A stretch of 64,000 nt of DNA from Corydoras sp. C115 (lineage: Eukaryota; Chordata; Actinopteri; Siluriformes; Callichthyidae): the NCBI GenBank assembly GCA_019802505.1, contig JAFMOC010000007.1:10984001-11048000 (forward strand), written 5' to 3'. A program made the position numbers and the translations under genes. The first letter of the stretch is position 1; each line of letters begins with the position of its first letter. This document shows positions 46,810 through 59,100 of this stretch, one piece after another. The notes below the pieces were generated by a model, which was not told where the DNA came from, made no database searches, and saw only the letters and a program-made list of their open reading frames with translations.

Positions 46810-47831
46810 GTGTTTTTTTTTGGAAATTCAAAAAAATGCCAACTATGCTAATATGGAGAACATGCCAAATTTCCAAAGATTTACAGTGGCTAACCAAAAG
46901 GAGAAGCAAAACCAATTAAAAAGAAGACAAAAAATTAATAAATAAAAACGTGTGCTTTTTTTGGAAATTAAAAAAATGCTAACTATGCTAATGTGGAGAA
47001 CATGCCAAACTTCAAAATCATAACTGACCCTCACCAAAAAAATGAACAACTAAAGGAAAGAAGAAAACAAGAAAAAAGAGAGGAAAACCTTTAAAATTGA
47101 TTGAAATTCAACGAAAAAACTGAGAAAATTTTTCAATGGAAGTCAATATGAAAAAAGGCTCTGAAAAAGGGGCATGGCACCGTACGCCAAATTGCTCCAA
47201 AAAGCACAAGCAACCTAAGTGTATATAGGTACTACGACTACAAAATTTCAGCGTTCTACGCCAAAAGCTGCGGGACGAGAAAGAGCTAGAAAAGATTCTT
47301 CCAAGCTAACTTCAAAATGTCTTGGGGGATCCTATAGTTTCACCGCTGCCGCTCATTCACAGATCTGCTGCACCGTGCCTCCACCACGCTCTTCACTGCT
47401 GAGTTAACTTCAGCTAACCCGCCCCTGTTCACTGCTACAGTATGGCGCTTGTACTTTAGTAAGAGCAGTTATGAGGACTGGTAACCACTCTGTTTTCACA
47501 ATCAGCCAGCCCACCATTCTGCTTCTTCATGCTCTTTTAAGCTTGGCCCTCAGGGTCAATGCACAAGCAAGAAACTCAAAAACTGCATTATAGCTGCAAA
47601 AGATTGATGCTCCTAATTGACATCCCAATGCAGTACATGCTGCAGTGTTAAGGTTTTTCGTTAGCACTCTCAGACACTACAATGGTCCAGATACTAAATG
47701 GCCACATCCAGAGAAGCCAGCTGAGTGTAGGTCATTTGATTCTGTCTAAAGGGCTCTGTGTCACACTACACTGGCCCTGGAGCTTTAACTGTCCTCATGG
47801 GATGATGTATGCAGGGACAAGTAAATGCTAT

Positions 47832-48201
47832 TCTATATATTTATTCATTCATTCATTATCTCCCGCTTTATCCTCTAGTAGGGTCGCGGTGGGGTTCCCC
47901 GTGCCCATCCAGGGGAGAATGTTTCGGGCGCTGGGCAGATACACCCAGGACAGGGCGCCAATCCATCACTGGGCACACACTCACTCACACAGACACACTC
48001 TATATGGGGAAATTTGGAGAACTCAATTGACTTGATCCATGTTTTTTGACTGTGGGAGGAAACTGGAGAACCCGGAGGAAACCCACACGGACATGGGGAG
48101 AACATGGAAACTCCACCCAGATGGGGATTCGAACCGGGAATCCCTAGTGCTGAGAGGCGAACGTGCTAACCACTAAGCCAGCGTGCCACCCTCTATATAT
48201 T
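47832..48201 (-). mobile_element. full-length SINE-A with 10-bp target-site duplication
   Basis: TCTATATATT at 47832-47841 and 48192-48201. Both box motifs and the tail are intact. Confidence 0.85.
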
Positions 48202-48794
48202 AAAAAAAAAAAAAGAAAAAAAGGCAGGATCATATAAAGGTAATAATAATGTATGTAAAATAATAATGTAATTTAAAAATTTGTTAACAAGTTACTTGTG
48301 ATAAAACCTAAATGCTGAATGTTCTGTAGCATTCCAGGAGTTAAAGAGGACTACAGACAGGTGTAGTCTATATAACTGGGTAGAAGATTTTTAAACTAAT
48401 GTTATACATCACAAATTTTAATTTCAGAAGGACTGACATTTGAGACCAGTTATATTAAACTCTTTTACAGCATTCTCTGGTGCTGCAGACACACAGGAAA
48501 GTTAACACAAAACAAACCACAGGTGAGATCCGTTACCTCACCTACTTCTCCGTCTTCATCTTTAAAGATTGGCATTCAACTGCACCGTCAACAAGCAGCT
48601 TATTAAAAGTTCAGTTCAGTAATGCTTATGTCACTTACTGCTGCTAAAAGCACTGCTGAGTTTTTCCAACATCTTTCCAAAATTTAACAAATTTTTTCAC
48701 AAAAATGTGTTTTCACTACAACTTTGTTTTTCCAAATTCTTCAAATGAATTCTAAGTTAATTGGAATTTACCTTTTTTATGAAAATGACAAACA

Positions 48795-49157
48795 CCTTAC
48801 CATCTCATTCATTATCTTCCGCTTTATCCTCTATTAGGGTCGCGGTGTGGTTCCCCATGCCCATCCAGGGGAGAACGTCTCAGGCGCTGGGCAGATACAC
48901 TCAGGACAGGACGCCAATCCATCGCTGGACACACACTCACACAGATACACTCTACATGGGGCAATTTTGAGAATTCAATTGACCTGATCCATGTTTTTGG
49001 ACTGTGGGAGGAAACCGGAGAACCCGGAGGAAACCCACACAGACTCGGGGAGAACATGGAAACTCCACCCAGATGGGGATTCGAACCGGGAATCCCTAGC
49101 GCTGAGAGGCAAACGTGCTAACCACTAAGCCACCGTGCTGCCCCCTTACCATCTCAT
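48795..49157 (-). mobile_element. full-length SINE-A with perfect 14-bp target-site duplication
   Basis: CCTTACCATCTCAT at 48795-48808 and 49144-49157. One of the most intact copies in the window. Confidence 0.9.
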
Positions 49158-49741
49158 GAAGGAAAATAGTACTAAAATGTTCAAACGAGATTTTATTATC
49201 TTTCTTTTTACACAAAACAACCTTTATAGTACATTTGGAATAGAAAAATAATATGCACTTGGTTGCTTGTTCTTGTTATTACTAATTTTGGCTCTTTGTA
49301 TTTGTTACAATTCCCCTGCAATAGATGATCCTACCGAAGACAACTGACCAAAAACAACAACTGAAAAGCAGGAAAACTGCTCAAGTTCAGGTTGATATTA
49401 GTATAACTTTCATTCTTGTGTATTCATTTTCAGACTCTGCTAGAAATGTACAGAACAAAAACAACTCTGCAGCAGTGTTTGAAATGATAACAGAGTGGCC
49501 TTGTCCATAGAATAACATGTAGATCACATAAATAACCATTACAATTATGCAAATATGCATGCGTTTGTTTAGATGCATACAAAGAAACAAGGCAGCAGTC
49601 CTTTTGAATGAAGAGCTTAGATAAGCTGAGTGAGTAAAAGAAAGATCACTGATGTGTGGCATTATTTCAAACACATCTGTTTCCATATGGACATTTACAG
49701 AACTCTTCCAGTTCTTTATTATACATACATTATTGCTAATT

Positions 49742-49783
<42 letters not shown>

Positions 49784-50105
49784 AAGCACAAATTATTTGT
49801 GCTAAAAAATCCTGGCAACTTGGAACTTTTTAGCAAAAAAGATCATTCTGTTAAATCCATTACATAAACAAAATTTAAATATCAAATATACTACACAAAT
49901 CTTCTGAATGGTAAAGACCCTAATTGAACTATTCATTTCAGAAGATTCAAATTATTGACTTTCTTTAATTATTTCCTATGACTTAAAATGACGTACAATG
50001 CAATAGGAAAATAAAAATAATGAACTAAACAAATAGCTTTTAAGATTAGTGCTTATTATTTACAGCTAGAAACACAGGATAAACTCAGACAGCTGGGTAT
50101 GTACA
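49158..50105. other. ccar1 3' flank, no gene seen
   Basis: AT-rich DNA with a long A run at about 49747-49780. The part nearest 50106 is probably the ccar1 3' UTR; ATTAAA on the minus strand near 49967 is one possible polyadenylation signal. Confidence 0.4.
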
Positions 50106-50159
50106 TCAATCATCAGCACCATTAGACTGAGCTTTCTGATCACCTTGTGACTGATCATC
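50106..50159 (-). CDS. ccar1: ccar1 last coding exon
   Basis: 17 codons, DDQSQGDQKAQSNGADD, and a TGA stop. The phase-0 acceptor TGCAG fits the preceding exon. Confidence 0.85.
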   Translation of the reverse strand, partial: DDQSQGDQKAQSNGADD

Positions 50160-53100
50160 CTGCATGAAAAAAGACAAACAAACCAAAGCATTAGGTTATA
50201 AAACTGAACTGACGATAACAAGGAACTATGAGAAATTGAGAATACTATGAGAATAATATAAACATGTACTGAGATGTACGTACTTCAGGGAGGACATTCT
50301 GCACGTCTTTCATCAATGTGAGGAGACTGGTGAGTGTCCTGTTTAGCTGCTGCTGGTAGCTGCCCTTCTGCTGCTCGCAGCCTTTCAGGCTCGTCTCAGT
50401 CTCTTTCAGAGTGGCTTTCACTTGCTCCAGTTCTTTCATCAGACTGCGGTTCACCGACTCCAGCTCCGATATGTGTTTAGCATCCTCATCTAAAACACAG
50501 CAGTGCATCAGATACATCAGTATAATAGATGTGCCATTTTGTTAAAACCTCTTCTCAAATGCCCTGGAGAGTCTGTCAGGCCTGACCAGTTTAGTATTGT
50601 TAAAATTACTACAAGGAAACTAGATTATCAAAAGTACCATTTCAGTGACAGAAAAATCTAATAGTAACAAATAAAATATTTTATCATTATAAAATCATTC
50701 TAACAACATTTCTTTTAGAAAGATTTCAAGTCACGAGCCAGCAAAACATAGAGACTTCTTGAAAAGTCAATAAAACTGAATTAAAAAAATGGATACAAAG
50801 GTTTAACACAAACAATATAGGTTCATTAAAATGCATACACTGTATCTTCTTTTAAAATATTGGTCGAACAATGTTTCACTGAAAGCATATTACATTTTCC
50901 TTTTTTTTCATTTGCTTTAAGATAACTTATTTATATAACAATATATCACTGCTTGTTTTGTTTTTCAGACCCTATGGAGTAATGATGATCAGTTAGTATA
51001 TTTTTTTTTTAAACAAAGGCTTCAAAAGTCCATCCAGACCTGAAAGCTTTGCTAAATTTGGCCCTGATTATGTCCTTGAAATTCAGCAACAAGTTATGAT
51101 GACAACGAGTAGAGTTAGGGTTAGGGATGGGTAGTCAGTGTATAGCCAACAGTGTTGTGTGGCTTTGCACAAAAAGGTTTATACACTATACATATAAAAA
51201 CTGAGCTACAATTAAGAGAAATTTTATCATAAACTGCACAATTGGTGAGGAGAACCCCAACTCAAAATATCTTAATATACAAATATTTTATTATTTGAAT
51301 AAAACACACTTATTTTAAATAGTTCCTGCTTTGTTAAGGCTGTAATCCAGAGTAGGATGTCTAAATGATTTTCTTAGCATCTTAATGTAACAAAAAATTA
51401 TTTTAAGTAATACTGGACATCAATTTTGTACAAAAGCTTTGCTTTCTTGAAAATATAAGGTTTTTTTTTTTTTATATATTTTAGGAAATTTAGAAAAGAT
51501 TAACAGTTTGTCGTTTGGCTTGTTTGTACTCAATGTTTGGTGCATCTCGCTAGCAGTAGTACCAGTTATTACTGGAGAATTCTAGTAGCCGTGGCAACGT
51601 TTTTCCATCATGGCAATTTGTAAAAAGCACACACTGTATTCAACTTACTGCACCAAGATCTGTAGATACGAAATTCAAGCATGAATGAATAGATATTTAA
51701 TATGTTGCATATGTTTGAAGAACGGCGGCATGGTGGTTTAGTGGTTAGCACGTTAGCCTCTCAGCACTAGGGATTTCCGGTTCGAATCACCATCTGGGTG
51801 GAGTTTCCATGTTCTCCCCGTGTCTGCGTGGGTTTCCTCCGGGTTCTCCGGTTTCCTCCCACAGTCCAAAAACATGGAACAAGTCAATTGAGTTCTCCAA
51901 ATTGCCCCATGTAGAGTGTGTACGCGTGCGTGTCTGTGTGAGTCAGTGTGTGCCCAGCGATAGATTGGCGCCCTGTCCTGGGTGTATCTGCCCAGCGCCC
52001 GAAACGTTCTCCCCTGGATGGGCATGGGGAACCCCACCGCGACCCTAATATAGGATAAAGCTGAAGATAATGAATGAATAAATGTTTGAAGAACATTGGA
52101 TGTAGTTTGAAAGTTTAGCGCTAAAGAGTTGACAAGAAAAGTTTCAGCAACATCTTTGAATGACTTCCAAGAGATTTTCTTTAGGTCTCCACCAGCAGCT
52201 CTGCCAACTGCCTGTCGTTCATGATGTTTTGTGTATGAACAAGAAAATGCTCCTTAATCTTAGCATCAGTTTTTCTTGGGAACCTGTTTTCAATAATGAA
52301 AACCTTCTCTCGCCCTGTTCATTGTTTTTACATAATTTTTCATAAAGTTTTATGTGAACAGGAAACAAAAATATTTTTCTTGGGTCCACAAGTGGTTTAT
52401 GTTCCACATTTTCCACCTTGGACTCAACTGATAAAGATGGCATTTTTTAGTGTAATGTGACTATTTGAAAATGCTAAATATTATATATATATATAGTTTT
52501 ATATTATATTATGTTAGATTATATTTATATTATATTATATATATAAGTACAGGGTAGAAAAATAGTGAGATGATTTTAATAAGAAGCTCAAAATATAGAA
52601 ATGTGCAAAGAAAGAAAAAAATTACCAGTGGTACCTTTTGGAATTATGACTAGGTACGGTCTAATAAATAATCTAGCAGGACACTTGTTTATGTACATTT
52701 TATTGTAATTATCTCGTTTGGAGATACGCTGGTAACCCCAATGTGTTTCTAACTACATCTGGCCTCCCTGAAGCATTTTGTCAACATGATATTTCACAAT
52801 TTGTATCAGGTGCTTTTAAAAGTTCTGTTTTGATGTTCAGTTTCTCTAAATCAGTGATAATTATAGTAATTCTGACAGCTGAACCTCCCAGTTCCTAGCC
52901 TTCAGTAGGTGCCAAAATATTTCATTTGTCAAAGGGATTCAAGAATGAGGACACCTTTTCTTCAGTAATGCCATATTCAGGATTTTGCTGAAATGAGGAA
53001 AACTTTGCACATGTAAATGTTTGTTTTTTACTAAAGAAATATATATGGTTTGATAAAATGTTTTTTAAACTGCAATTTAACATTATGGTTATAAACCACA

Positions 53101-56100
53101 CAGTTATTAATTAACATTATTATAAGTTAACAAGGTTAAAATTACCCTGAATATTATAGTGAACAGTGACATCTGTAAGTCTCTGAAGAATAGCGTTTAA
53201 TAGGTACTGAGTTCTGTGTAAAATGCTCATTGCTAAAGCAACACAGCCTCAGAAATTTACTATAAACTGTAAATGAACAAGTCCTTTATACATTTATTTA
53301 AAAAACAGACTAGTTTGTGTAAAAGTTTAAACTGCAAAAACATAAGCGGCTCTATAAGAAACAGACGTGATCAGCTGAAACCTGTTTCGTCTATGAAAAA
53401 TTATTAAATTTAAGCAGACTTTCTGCGCTCCACCGTAATCTACAACCTCAAGTCCTATAGACCAGAGAGTTTATTCGCAGCTGTGTGTTTCAAGAACATA
53501 GTATTATACTAGGAGCAGTGGAATACACTGCAGTAATATTTTTTTCTGATTCTCTCATCCACAAAAACTATTTAGAGTAGCACCCACAAAAAATTGCAAA
53601 ATATCTGTTAATCTACATAACAAGTAGATGATGAATTAATTGTTGATTACAGATTTTGTTTAGTGTAATTGCACTTTAATTAAAGTTTAGTGTGTCTGTA
53701 AAGGGGAATACACATCTGTACAGAAAGACCTGGCTTGTATAAAGCTCCTGTATTTCCACAATGTTAATGTTTTAAACCACTAACTTGAAAATCATTGCTC
53801 TGATAAACACTATAAAACACTTACCAATTTTAGTGTCATTCTGCATTAGTTTCTGTTCGAGTCCCTCTCTGACTTTTTCACTTTTGTCCAGTTTCTGAAG
53901 CATGCTGCCCACGTCCACTAAGGCTCCATTATAAACAATAAGGCTGCTTGACTCACTGCTCTCCTGAGCCTCTCTCTTTGTCTTCTGACTAGGCAGCAGA
54001 AGTCTGTTACCTGCAGACCAAAAAGATGCACACTTAGGCCAAAGTATAACAAATTATTTGTATTACTGCAATGTCCAAAGTAACATTAAACCCTTAACTA
54101 TCTGCAAGCTTTCAAAAATGTGAGGAAATAATTGCTGGGTTTGACTTTGTATCAGGGCAGAACACAGAATATTTTACAGGTATTGTACTTGTAGTACTTG
54201 CAGTGTTAAAAAGGAACACTTTAAAAAGTGCTTTAAAATGGCTACAAATTCACACAGCATGTAAATGTTTCCTCACATGTGATACAATTTTGATAATTAT
54301 CTGACCATAACTGTGTTCTGGACCACTTCTTACTTTTTGGACCTCGTGATAGCATTAAAAGTACCAGATAGTCAAAGAAATATGAAATGATAGGCTAAAG
54401 CTTGGCAACAGTTAGGTGCCATTTTTCATAACTGGGATAACATGGAAAGTGTATGTAAAGTGATTAAACAGGGTTACACTAATAGACCTTATTCAGACTT
54501 GTAAAGAATGGTTATTGTTTACTAAAGAACCTTGCAATATTGCATTTATCGTAAAGTTTAGGTAACATGTCAAACTGTCTATGTCTAAAATACCTGTGTT
54601 TCAGATGCAAGCAGGTGACAAAATAGTCAAGTGTTTGTCATCAAGAGAAACAGAGAAAGAAAAATAGAGAGAGCAAGCGTGAGCAAGAGAGGGGGGGGGG
54701 AATTAAGAGCGCAAAACACAATCTAGACTTTTAATTGGCCCAACAGACTTTTTCCAGGCCACTGGCTTACTGCCAATAATAAACTATGTGCTGCAGGTAG
54801 ACAACACAGGTGAACTAGTTATGCAGCTTAGCGTGTTTCTTACCCAGGAGATTTTCTAACTGAACATCAATGGTGCATATCGAAACAGCCTCGTCTTTAG
54901 GTCTGTCGGTGAGCTTACGATAGTAGCAGTATTCCTTCACCAGCGGTTTACTCAAAAGCTTCTTTACCTAAAAAATAAACAACTTATTAATGTCATTAAG
55001 CACATTCTATATTATAAACACACAATGTTTTCTAAATGTTTTTTTATTTTGCCTTTAGAAAGCACATAGATGCCAGTGTTTGGTACTGTTTTTCGTTACA
55101 TAACCTATATTATTAAGATAAGATTTTATCTTTCTTTGTCCACAATGAGGATATTCACAATTTTTCACACAGCATGGAATAATTACTTGTTCCATACTTT
55201 ATTTGCAAACAAAACATAAAACAGGATTTACAAAAAAAAAGGATTTATTTTTTAAACTAAATAAACTATTAAACTTATTTATATATGAAAAAAAACAAAC
55301 ATAAGAGAAAATGGGGGTGGGGGATCCTTTGACTGTCCACTAGGAGTCAGAAAAACTTTTCTAAAGTAATAAAAAGGCAACAATTTTCCCGGCTATGTTC
55401 ACCACAACTGCAGCTCCCTTGTAAATTTAATCTGAATAAAAAGACTCCTTCCTAACAAGTAAAAAAAAAATCCATCTGTATTCCATCTAATAAAAAAAAT
55501 TTAAAAATTTAAAAAACAACCATGATGTTTTGAGCCAGCACTTTATTTTTATGTGGTGATGTCACATGGTTTGAGGACAATGGTGAGTTTGGCAACTCCG
55601 GATGGTTAAAGTGATGTTAAGGTACCTGAGCCCTGGAGAGATGCAACCCCAGCGTGTACAAGATTTCCTCCAGGTCCTTCTCCAACAAGTAACCACAATG
55701 ACTTTGATCAAAGTACACAAAAGCCATCAGCAGATCCTTATTGAATGTGACCATGTGCTTCTTTTTTTCATCCTATAGACAGAAAAGCCATTTTCACTCT
55801 TCTGAAGGTAGGTTATTAAAATTTTGATAAACACTACCTTTTCCTCACAACACTCACTTTATCTTTTGAAGACCTTTCTTTAGATTTTCTGTCCTCTCGT
55901 CGATCATCTCTTCTGTCTCTCCCATTGAAGTCCTCATCATCTTTATCTACAAGATGGAAATAGAAATTATTATATGTACCTGATCTATTTAGCATTAGTG
56001 TGGAACCTGCACACGATTCTGTGATCAACAGAAAGATAAGACCTGAGAAATGTATAATTCACAGCCCAAATCTCTTTAATTATTACTGATGCTGAGAATC

Positions 56101-59100
56101 TGAATGCAAATTAAAGGTTAAAATATGTTTCTAAATTGCTTTCAAAAGTAAGAGTCACATGGTTGGCCAAAAAACATCTTTACAATGCTAAATGAATGAG
56201 AGAGAGTGCTGGATTGTTAAGCATTCCCACAAGCTGTAGTTTAGGCTTCTTTACCTTTGGTATTTTTTTTTTATTTTGCATGAACAGTAGGGTGATCTTG
56301 TTGTATGATTAGGTGAGGGGGGAGAATACCAACAAATGACAGATCAGTACATTCCTACTTTAAAATATTAAGTTCATTTACCATCATCATCATAATCATC
56401 AGCATCATCAGCCTCCATTGGATCATATTCATCAGCATTATTATTGCTGCTTTCATCTTCATTATCGTCATCATCTTTGGACTCCTCTTTCTTAAGAGTC
56501 CTCTCCCTGTCTTCATCCTATTAGGATTAAAAGAACTAATGTTAATTTTGAATCATTACCCAAGGCCTGTGCACATCAGTGTTCAAAGCAGATTCTAAGG
56601 TGCTCATGACTGCAGTGTTGGAGGAAGTGTCGAAAATACAGACATGCATATACATAGTTTGGATCACAATGTTTAAAATGTGATAAAAGGACAACCGACA
56701 TTTAAACTCTAGTATGTTCCAAGATAAAAATTATCCAAGTGGCCAAAACAAAGGTAAGCTAGAACTCCTATGCCTATTGGTACAGAATTGCATTAAACAT
56801 ATTACAAGAACAATAGATGGGCTTAACATCGCCATTAACATTAAAAAAAAAGAAATAAAATGTATGTACTCTTCTCTTACTCTTTTTTTATCCCCATCTT
56901 CTCTTGGTCTTTTGGAGGCAGGCTCACCATTTTCTTCCTCTTTTTCCTTTTTCCCCTCCCTTCTATCTATATCTTTCCTTTCAGTTTCTTTCTTTGCCTT
57001 TTCTTTCTTTTCTTTCTTTTCATCTTTATTTGGAAGCGCAGAGAGAGCACTGTAGATTCTGTATCCAAAATCGCGTTGAAGCATTTCATTAAAAAGCTCA
57101 GCAAACAAGGAGACCTATACAGAGGGATCCAAAAGAGGTTTTAATTAAAACAGTCACATGCATTTATCTATGCTGTAAAAAGTATTTCAAGGTATTATCT
57201 AGCTAACATTATCAGGACTAAATAATGAATTGCCTTATATTTGCAGACATTTCTTAATTATTGTTAAAAATGGGAAAGACAAGAGATTAAACAAGGTTTT
57301 TGTGGAGAGTATATTTACAAATGTGGGAATGACAAGAAAACAGCTTCCTGTATAAAAACATCCTTATCTACGATACGATAATTAATACATTGAACTAAAT
57401 CTACAACAAACAAGCCTGTAGGAGGTCTATAAATAAATATGCCATGGTTAGTTCTCCATCCTGCAGTGAGGATTGTTAAGAAAAGTTAAGGGGACTAACA
57501 CAGTATATACTGAAGTCCACAAACAGGTCTACAGTCTGTAATTGAAGAACAACAAAGTCCATCTTTACAGTAAGTGGAACTGATACGATCAATAATAAGT
57601 TGAGCAAAAAAGAGGTTTCTCCAAACTTTTGACTGATAACTAATAATTAAATCTTTGAGCTCAAATTACTGGTTATGTATATGGCTTGTTTATGAGCATA
57701 ACATAAACCGGATAAAGTAATAAATGCAGGGTTGCCAGAAACTGTGATATATGCATTTTCTTAACAATGAATCACTGCTGAGAGATCTATTGTTAAATAA
57801 GAGTTGGACTATTCCTCCATGTGAGATTTTAATCTAATTTAAATTGTCTATAGTTCTTTTTCCCCCTTACAAATCTTTACCGTGTCTAATACCTGTGAAT
57901 GTAATGTTTATTAGAAGTTGAATTCAAAAAGGGGAAACAAATACTAACCTCAAAAGAGTGCTCCTTATTGTCCTCCAGTCTGTAGTCCAGCAGCACACTT
58001 AAGGACATGATGCTGCAGTCAAACTTGCCATTCTTGGCCGCCCAGTTGGGATAAACTAGAATGGTGGGCTCATCTGGGAGGACATACCGCCTTTCTCTGC
58101 GCTGTCGCTCAAGTTCCTCCTGTCGCTTCCGCTCCTCCTCCTGATGGAGACAATCCTTGTAAGACAGCTACAACAAACAGCCTACAAAAGCCCAAACAAA
58201 CTGAACGCCTTTTTATACATTAAAATACTACAGAACCACTTTAAATAACTAAAATCCTTGTCACTTAATTTGTCTTTTCTAATTCATCATTTAACAAACA
58301 GATGGTTTAAAACAGGGGACTGTAGCTGGAGCGAAAAAATATTCCAATTAGAATTGGTAAATAATAGAAAATAATAAAGTTATTCATGGGGCAGGTAAAT
58401 AACCAATTACCAAAAATGTGTCATACCTGGTCCTGGGTCAACTCTGGCTTCTTAGAGAATGTTTTTGCTCAGAGTTACTCTTATCTTTGTCCTAAATGAC
58501 TCTTAAGCTAAAAGCTATAAGTTTATTAAGAAACTCACTGAACATCATTTTGGTCATTTAGCAGACGCTTTTATCCAAAGCGACTTACAAGGTGAGCACA
58601 GGGTTAATCACAACATCCCTGGAGCAATGAGGGTTAAGGGTCTTGCTCAAGGACCCACACTGGTAACTTCAGTGGACCTGGGATTTGAACCCTCAACCTT
58701 CAAATTGACAGCCCAACACCCTAACCACTGAGCTTGCCCTCTGAACAGATTTTAAATATCTTTATAAACATGGTCCAGGTTTGTAAGGGCTTACTCACCT
58801 CTCGATCATCTTCCACTCGGCATGGCTCCTCCTCCTCCACATTGACGGGCTCAGTCTTCTCTGGCTCTTTAGATTCCTCTACTTGTTCCTCCACCTTTAA
58901 CTGTTTAGTCAGCCGAGCTATTAACTGAGATTTTAATCCTTTGGAACTTAGAGCTCGGTTCTCCAACTCCTTACGCAGGTCATTCACCTGAAGAGAAATA
59001 TACAAACAGCTGAATGCAAAATTGCACACCTGGATTAAAAAATAAATAATAAATAAATAAACAAATAAATAAACACAGATCAGTTTCTTCTTTACAATAC

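Larger units (their letters stand above)
45945..47110. repeat. tandem repeat cluster 2 (unit ~120 bp)
   Basis: Units at about 46042, 46240, 46355, 46835 and 46975 with ATGCTAACTATGCTAATGTG and GTTGACGATGGCTAACCAAA. Opened by the same A-rich leader (AAAGACTGAAAAAGAAAAAA) as cluster 1. Interrupted by an (AT)n tract and a SINE-A. Confidence 0.8.

Noticed and set aside
51113..51127. TTAGGGTTAGGG, a telomere-like word in a ccar1 intron
   Set aside because: Only two units; chance occurrence is likely and no array surrounds it.
56714..57144. Hydrophobic Ser/Phe-rich plus-strand frames
   Set aside because: Antisense of the Lys/Glu-rich ccar1 exon; no membrane protein gene is present.
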